Shown here piece after piece: positions 60,214-64,000 of a stretch of 64,000 bases of DNA. A program made the translations under genes and the position numbers. Numbering within the stretch: position 1 is the stretch's first letter; the number at the start of each line of letters is the position of its first letter. This stretch comes from UBA7446 sp038143535 (GTDB lineage: Bacteria > Bacteroidota > Bacteroidia > Flavobacteriales > Flavobacteriaceae), in NCBI GenBank assembly GCA_038143535.1, contig JAYQMD010000001.1, positions 496,001 through 560,000 on the forward strand. The letters run 5' to 3'. The notes below the pieces were generated by a model. That model was not told the DNA's origin, made no database searches, and saw nothing but the letters and a program-made list of their open reading frames with translations.

Positions 60214-60558
60214 TTATTTTACTTTATCGACAACTGCCTTAAAAGCATCTGGATGGTTCATGGCCAAGTCGGCCAATACCTTACGGTTCAATGCAATATT
60301 GTTTGCACTTACCTTACCCATAAATTGTGAATAGGACATGCCGTGTAGTCTAGCACCAGCATTAATACGAGTGATCCACAAGGCACGGAAACTACGTTTT
60401 TTGTTTCTGCGATCACGGTATGCGTAAAGCATCGCTTTATCAACAGCGTTTTTGGCAACTGTCCAAACGTTTTTTCTACGACCAAAGTACCCTTTGGCTT
60501 GTTTTAAAATTTTCTTTCTTCTTGAGCGTGATGCAACTGCATTTACTGATCTTGGCAT
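60214..60558 (-). CDS. rplT: 50S ribosomal protein L20
   Basis: A 114-aa protein: MPRSVNAVASRSRRKKILKQ, GYFGRRKNVWTVAKNAVDKA, YAYRDRRNKKRSFRALWITR and INAGARLHGMSYSQF. Structural rRNA-binding protein also needed early in 50S assembly and a translational repressor in some bacteria. Last gene of thrS-infC-rpmI-rplT. Confidence 0.97.
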   Translation of the reverse strand: MPRSVNAVASRSRRKKILKQAKGYFGRRKNVWTVAKNAVDKAMLYAYRDRRNKKRSFRALWITRINAGARLHGMSYSQFMGKVSANNIALNRKVLADLAMNHPDAFKAVVDKVK

Positions 60559-60618
60559 AATGTAGTATTGGTGAAGCAGGCGGAGAATCTCACTTTTAAA
60601 GCCGACTTCAGGTTAATA

Positions 60619-60816
60619 TTATTTTAAACGAAGTTGTTCTTTGATGTTATCGGCGTCGCTTTCATGCACCAACCCACTGTGCGTAAGCTTGAGCTTACGC
60701 TTTTTGGATTTTTTAGTCAAAATATGACTCTTAAACGCGTGCTTGCGTTTGATCTTTCCTGTGCCTGAAAGCTTAAAGCGTTTCTTAGCACTCGATTTTG
60801 TTTTCATTTTAGGCAT
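60619..60816 (-). CDS. rpmI: 50S ribosomal protein L35
   Basis: A 65-aa basic protein: MPKMKTKSSAKKRFKLSGTG, KIKRKHAFKSHILTKKSKKR, typical L35. 12 bp downstream of infC and 60 bp upstream of rplT, all on the minus strand. Confidence 0.96.
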   Translation of the reverse strand: MPKMKTKSSAKKRFKLSGTGKIKRKHAFKSHILTKKSKKRKLKLTHSGLVHESDADNIKEQLRLK

Positions 60817-60828
60817 AACTACTTCCTT

Positions 60829-61380
60829 TTATTTTTTTGGATTCAACAACATGATCATCCGTTTTCCTTCTAATTTTGGCAACTGTTCTACTTTACCATA
60901 GGGCTCCAAATCTTGTGCTAATCTAAGCAGCAGGATATGGCCTTGCTCTTTAAAAATGATTGAGCGTCCTTTAAAAAATACAAATGCCTTAAGCTTTGCA
61001 CCTTCTTCCAAGAACTTGATTGCGTGTTTTTTCTTAAACTCGTAATCGTGCTCGTCGGTTTGTGGCCCAAACCGAATTTCTTTTAACACCACTTTCGAGG
61101 CGTTTGCCTTCATTGCCTTTTCACGCTTTTTCTGCTCGTAAAGGAACTTTTTATAGTCGATTATCTTACACACAGGGGGCGCAGCATTGGGTGAAATCTC
61201 AACCAAATCCAACTCCAACTCGTTTGCCTTCTGTAAGGCTTTTTGTAACGGGTAAACGCCCATCGCTACGTTTTCGCCAACCAAGCGTACTTCGGTAGCC
61301 CGTATCTTTTCATTGATGCGGTGCTTGTCCTCTTTTATAATCCGAGCAGGTCCCCTGCTTCTTCTTCTACGTATCGCTAT
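60829..61380 (-). CDS. infC: Translation initiation factor IF-3, non-AUG start
   Basis: About 183 aa: starts IAIRRRRSRGPARIIKEDKH, then HRINEKIRATEVRLVGENV, ALQKANELELDLVEISPNA, KEIRFGPQTDEHDYEFKKKH, LLRLAQDLEPYGKVEQLPKL. No in-frame ATG fits: alignment with the conserved start (MAIRRRR in relatives as I recall) puts the initiator at ATA (61380-61378) or the ATT codon just before it (61383-61381). E. coli infC uses AUU, read as fMet and controlled by IF-3 itself. Lies 21-24 bp downstream of thrS. Confidence 0.93.
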   Translation of the reverse strand: MAIRRRRSRGPARIIKEDKHRINEKIRATEVRLVGENVAMGVYPLQKALQKANELELDLVEISPNAAPPVCKIIDYKKFLYEQKKREKAMKANASKVVLKEIRFGPQTDEHDYEFKKKHAIKFLEEGAKLKAFVFFKGRSIIFKEQGHILLLRLAQDLEPYGKVEQLPKLEGKRMIMLLNPKK

Positions 61381-61404
61381 AATAAACGAATTTAATTAAT
61401 TGAC

Positions 61405-63354
61405 TTAAAATGATGTTATTTCATCTGCAGCTTGACGCTTGATCAAATCTGCAAATGCGGCTAAGGACATACTCCCTAGGTCGTTTCCTCCGTGGGCTCT
61501 AATGGAGACCGTTTCTTGCGTAGCTTCTTGTTCGCCTATGATGGCCATAAAGGGCACCTTGCTCATTTCAGCTTCGCGGATTTTTTTTCCAATAGTCTCA
61601 CTTCTATCATCCACGAGGGCGCGAATTTCGTTATTTTCTAAGAATTCTGAAACTTTTTTCGCGTATTTTTCATGCTTTTCACTAACACAAAGCAACTGCA
61701 CCTGAGTTGGGTTAAGCCATAAGGGGAAGTTTCCACCTGTATGTTCGATTAAAATTGCCACAAATCGCTCCATACTTCCAAAAGGTGCACGGTGTATCAT
61801 CACGGGGCGATGCATCTCATTGTCGTTGCCTTTGTAGTTTAGATCAAAACGTTCAGGTAAGTTGTAGTCTACCTGTATGGTGCCCAACTGCCAGCTTCTA
61901 CCCAAGGCATCTTTTACCATAAAGTCGAGCTTGGGTCCGTAAAAAGTGGCTTCACCCGTTTCCACAACATAGTCCAATCCCTTTTGTTTTGCTGCCTCAA
62001 TAATCGCTTGCTCCGCCTTTTCCCACAGTTTTGTATCGCCGATGTACTTCTCAGGTTTTTCGGGGTCACGTACCGATACTTGGGTCTTAAAATCGCTAAA
62101 TCCTAGGGCATTAAATACGTAAAGTACCAAATCAATAACGCCCATAAACTCATCGTTGAGTTGTTCTGGGGTACAGAAAATATGCGCATCGTCTTGCGTA
62201 AAACCGCGTACCCTTGTAAGGCCGTGCAACTCGCCACTTTGCTCGTAGCGGTAAACCGTTCCAAACTCGGCAAGTCTAATGGGCAGGTCACGGTAGCTCC
62301 AAGGAGAGGCGTTGTAAATTTCGCAATGATGTGGACAATTCATGGGTTTGAGCAAGAATTCTTCTCCTTCTGCAGGGGTGTTTATGGGCTGAAAACTATC
62401 GGCACCATATTTTTCATAGTGCCCCGAAGTCACATACAATTCTTTTTGCCCAATATGTGGCGTTACAACTTGTTCATAGCCCGCTTTGATTTGCGCTTTG
62501 CGCAAAAACTGCTCGAGCCTTTCGCGCAGTGCTGCCCCTTTGGGCAGCCAAAGCGGCAGGCCTTGTCCTACTTTCTTGGAGAAGGTAAAAAGACCGAGTT
62601 CAGCGCCCAGCTTGCGGTGGTCGCGTTTTTTTGCTTCTTCCAGCAGTTCGAGGTGTTCTGTCAGCAGTTTTTGCTTTGGAAAAGACACCCCGTAGATACG
62701 GGTAAGCTGTTTGTTTTGTTCGTCACCACGCCAGTAGGCACCGGCGATATTGGTGAGTTTTACGGCCTTTATGATGCCGGTATTTGGAACATGTCCACCG
62801 CGGCAGAGATCGGTAAAATCGTCGTGATCGCAAAAGGTGATGCTGCCATCATCTAGGTTTTCAATAAGTTCGGTTTTGTATTCGTTTCCTGCTACTTTAT
62901 AAAACGAAAGGGCTTCGGCTTTCGCAACCGAGCGCAGGGAAAAGGCGTGTTTTCCTCTTGCGAGTTCAATCATCCGTCTTTCAATGGCAGGCAGGTCTTT
63001 TTCGGATATGCTGTGTTCACCCGGATCGATATCGTAATAGAAACCACTGTCAATGGCAGGACCTATGGTGAGTTTGATGCCGGGGTATAGCTGTTCTAGC
63101 GCTTGCGCCAAGAGGTGCGCACTGGAATGCCAAAACGCTTTTTTGCCTTCATCATTCGTCCAGGAATACAACACCAGCTCACCGTTTTCTTGAAGCGGAG
63201 TAGTGGTTTCTATGGTGGTTCCGTTATAGGACGCAGAGATCACCGCACGGGCAAGGCCCTCGCTTATGGATTGCGCTACCTCAAAGGGTGTACTGCCGAC
63301 AGGCATTTGCTTTATGGCCCCGTCGGGCAAACGTATGTCAATTGTTGTACTCAT
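61405..63354 (-). CDS. thrS: Threonine--tRNA ligase
   Basis: A 649-aa class II synthetase: TGS (residues ~1-65), editing domain (~70-230, HSSAHLLAQALEQLYPGIKL and CRGGHVPNTG), catalytic core with GHYEKYGADSF, EFLLKPMNCPHHCEIYNASP with the zinc Cys, VYRYEQSGELHGLTRVRGFT, and anticodon-binding domain (LLCVSEKHEKYAKKVSE). Length as E. coli. First gene of thrS-infC-rpmI-rplT operon. Confidence 0.97.
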   Translation of the reverse strand: MSTTIDIRLPDGAIKQMPVGSTPFEVAQSISEGLARAVISASYNGTTIETTTPLQENGELVLYSWTNDEGKKAFWHSSAHLLAQALEQLYPGIKLTIGPAIDSGFYYDIDPGEHSISEKDLPAIERRMIELARGKHAFSLRSVAKAEALSFYKVAGNEYKTELIENLDDGSITFCDHDDFTDLCRGGHVPNTGIIKAVKLTNIAGAYWRGDEQNKQLTRIYGVSFPKQKLLTEHLELLEEAKKRDHRKLGAELGLFTFSKKVGQGLPLWLPKGAALRERLEQFLRKAQIKAGYEQVVTPHIGQKELYVTSGHYEKYGADSFQPINTPAEGEEFLLKPMNCPHHCEIYNASPWSYRDLPIRLAEFGTVYRYEQSGELHGLTRVRGFTQDDAHIFCTPEQLNDEFMGVIDLVLYVFNALGFSDFKTQVSVRDPEKPEKYIGDTKLWEKAEQAIIEAAKQKGLDYVVETGEATFYGPKLDFMVKDALGRSWQLGTIQVDYNLPERFDLNYKGNDNEMHRPVMIHRAPFGSMERFVAILIEHTGGNFPLWLNPTQVQLLCVSEKHEKYAKKVSEFLENNEIRALVDDRSETIGKKIREAEMSKVPFMAIIGEQEATQETVSIRAHGGNDLGSMSLAAFADLIKRQAADEITSF

Positions 63355-63432
63355 GGAACCGCAAAGATAAGCGGATTGTGGGAGAGGTCAAGTACTTTTT
63401 ATGGCTTAATCTATTTTTGCCTGTCTGGGGGC

Positions 63433-63651
63433 TTATTCTTCTCCAAAAAGCCCTTTGACCAACAGTCGGATACCCCAAAAACCGAGGGTAATTGAAGCAG
63501 CACACATCAATATGGCAATGCCCAAAACGGGAATATACATGGCGTGTTCTTGGTTTTTAAAGGCGGAAGTCAGTACGGTAGGACCTGTAAACGCCAACAA
63601 GACGGCGTATGCCATAGCACGAAGACCGCGAAAGAGGTTTCTTTTGTTCAT
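63433..63651 (-). CDS. DUF6095-like small membrane protein
   Basis: A 72-aa protein with two hydrophobic segments (AYAVLLAFTGPTVLTSAF and YIPVLGIAILMCAASITLGF), and a NQEHAMYIPVLGI turn that matches the DUF6095 family of flavobacteria. Function unknown. 2 bp from the DUF4249 gene end. Confidence 0.72.
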   Translation of the reverse strand: MNKRNLFRGLRAMAYAVLLAFTGPTVLTSAFKNQEHAMYIPVLGIAILMCAASITLGFWGIRLLVKGLFGEE

Positions 63652-63653
63652 GA

Positions 63654-64000
63654 TTATTCTTCTACGGCTGTAAAGATAATACTATCGCGTTCCACCACCC
63701 TAAAATAGCCTAGCGGAAAGTCATTGCTGTTGGTGGTGTTTTGGATGTTGCCAACTAGGGTGGACTTGGCCGTTGCAAAGGGGCCGCCACCGTCTTGTCC
63801 GGCGTGGGATATCAAGATTTGCATATAGGTATAAAAATCCTTGTCTACCCCCATGAGGTAAACGGGTGTTGGGGTGTTTTTCGGAAAATATTTGTCGTAG
63901 AAAAATGAAAAACTAATTTGATTGCCGTTATAAAACACATCTCGTGTGACAAACAGGTTGTTATACCCAAAATCCATGAGGTAGTAGTTGGCTTCTTCGG
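63654..64000 (-). CDS. DUF4249 domain protein, C-terminal part (runs off right edge)
   Basis: About 115 residues visible: EEANYYLMDFGYNNLFVTRD, SFSFFYDKYFPKNTPTPVYL and the C-terminal GGGPFATAKSTLVGNIQNTT, NDFPLGYFRVVERDSIIF. This ending fits DUF4249 domain proteins, which are exported lipoproteins often paired with a TonB receptor in Bacteroidota. The N-terminus and signal lie outside the window. Confidence 0.72.
   Translation of the reverse strand, partial: EEANYYLMDFGYNNLFVTRDVFYNGNQISFSFFYDKYFPKNTPTPVYLMGVDKDFYTYMQILISHAGQDGGGPFATAKSTLVGNIQNTTNSNDFPLGYFRVVERDSIIFTAVEE

Noticed and set aside
62161..62856. 231-aa plus-strand open frame inside thrS
   Set aside because: Complementary strand of the threonyl-tRNA synthetase catalytic region; Cys/Phe-rich and unlike any family.
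1..64000. CRISPR arrays, insertion sequences, prophage or integrase genes
   Set aside because: No repeat-spacer arrays, transposase motifs or phage genes were seen in the window.

Overview
Organism. The window looks like a chromosomal segment of a marine-type Flavobacteriaceae (Bacteroidota). The evidence is gene content (OstA-like protein, DUF4290, TIGR03643, DUF6095, DUF4249, a TonB-dependent receptor with a carboxypeptidase-regulatory domain, a transketolase split into two genes), absence of clear Shine-Dalgarno sequences, and promoters of the Bacteroidota type (TAnnTTTG at -7). Coding density is very high, with many 1-11 bp same-strand overlaps and several convergent 3' overlaps. I see no prophage, insertion sequence, CRISPR array or origin.

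Layout. 1-12.6 kb (minus strand): DUF349 protein, aroE, two tandem DUF368 membrane proteins, a TPR protein, a class III aminotransferase, OstA-like protein, purA, a Fur-family regulator, a Rel/SpoT enzyme and a TrmH-family methyltransferase. 12.6-13.4 kb: a decayed LytTR response-regulator gene. 13.5-25 kb: rocD, a cysteine desulfurase, a TonB receptor, an M23 peptidase, a coiled-coil protein plus zapA followed by a probable 6S RNA, several small proteins and an outer-membrane protein, then an ECF sigma / membrane anti-sigma-like / secreted helical protein module. 25-33 kb: a gene-poor strip with a structured element and tRNA-Met, then START-like, aminotransferase IV, YqgE, fmt, recQ, an AAA ATPase gene interrupted by an in-frame TGA, DUF493, DUF4290 and murA.

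33-50 kb is the most distinctive part. A minus-strand operon (SRPBCC, SDR, photolyase, DUF2256, cryptochrome DASH, iron-sulfur photolyase, a fourth photolyase homologue, TIGR03643) runs with every gene overlapping the next. About 10 kb away lie carotenoid genes crtB and crtZ beside a MerR-type regulator carrying the Wx9EH and ExHxxG signatures of the B12 photoreceptor CarH. An identical inverted repeat, TTGTTTAA-N16-TTAAACAA, sits just upstream of both this regulator and the photolyase operon, suggesting one light-responsive regulon for UV-damage repair and pigment. Between them are an aquaporin, SdpI-like and TIGR02206 membrane proteins, maf, a KdsC-like phosphatase, ndk, recF and ribH.

50-64 kb: tRNA-Leu, two tandem tRNA-Lys, aroK, a phosphoribosyltransferase, an S4 protein, an FKBP-like lipoprotein, the split transketolase, tgt, an LptF/LptG-like permease, an EamA transporter, accA, dnaB, and the thrS-infC-rpmI-rplT translation operon, in which infC appears to start with a non-AUG codon. 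The window ends inside a DUF4249 gene.

Residue-level oddities worth noting: MurA has Asp in place of the catalytic Cys, Tgt lacks the three zinc cysteines, the Fur protein lacks the CxxC zinc site, the SDR lacks the catalytic Tyr, and RocD carries a four-cysteine cluster.
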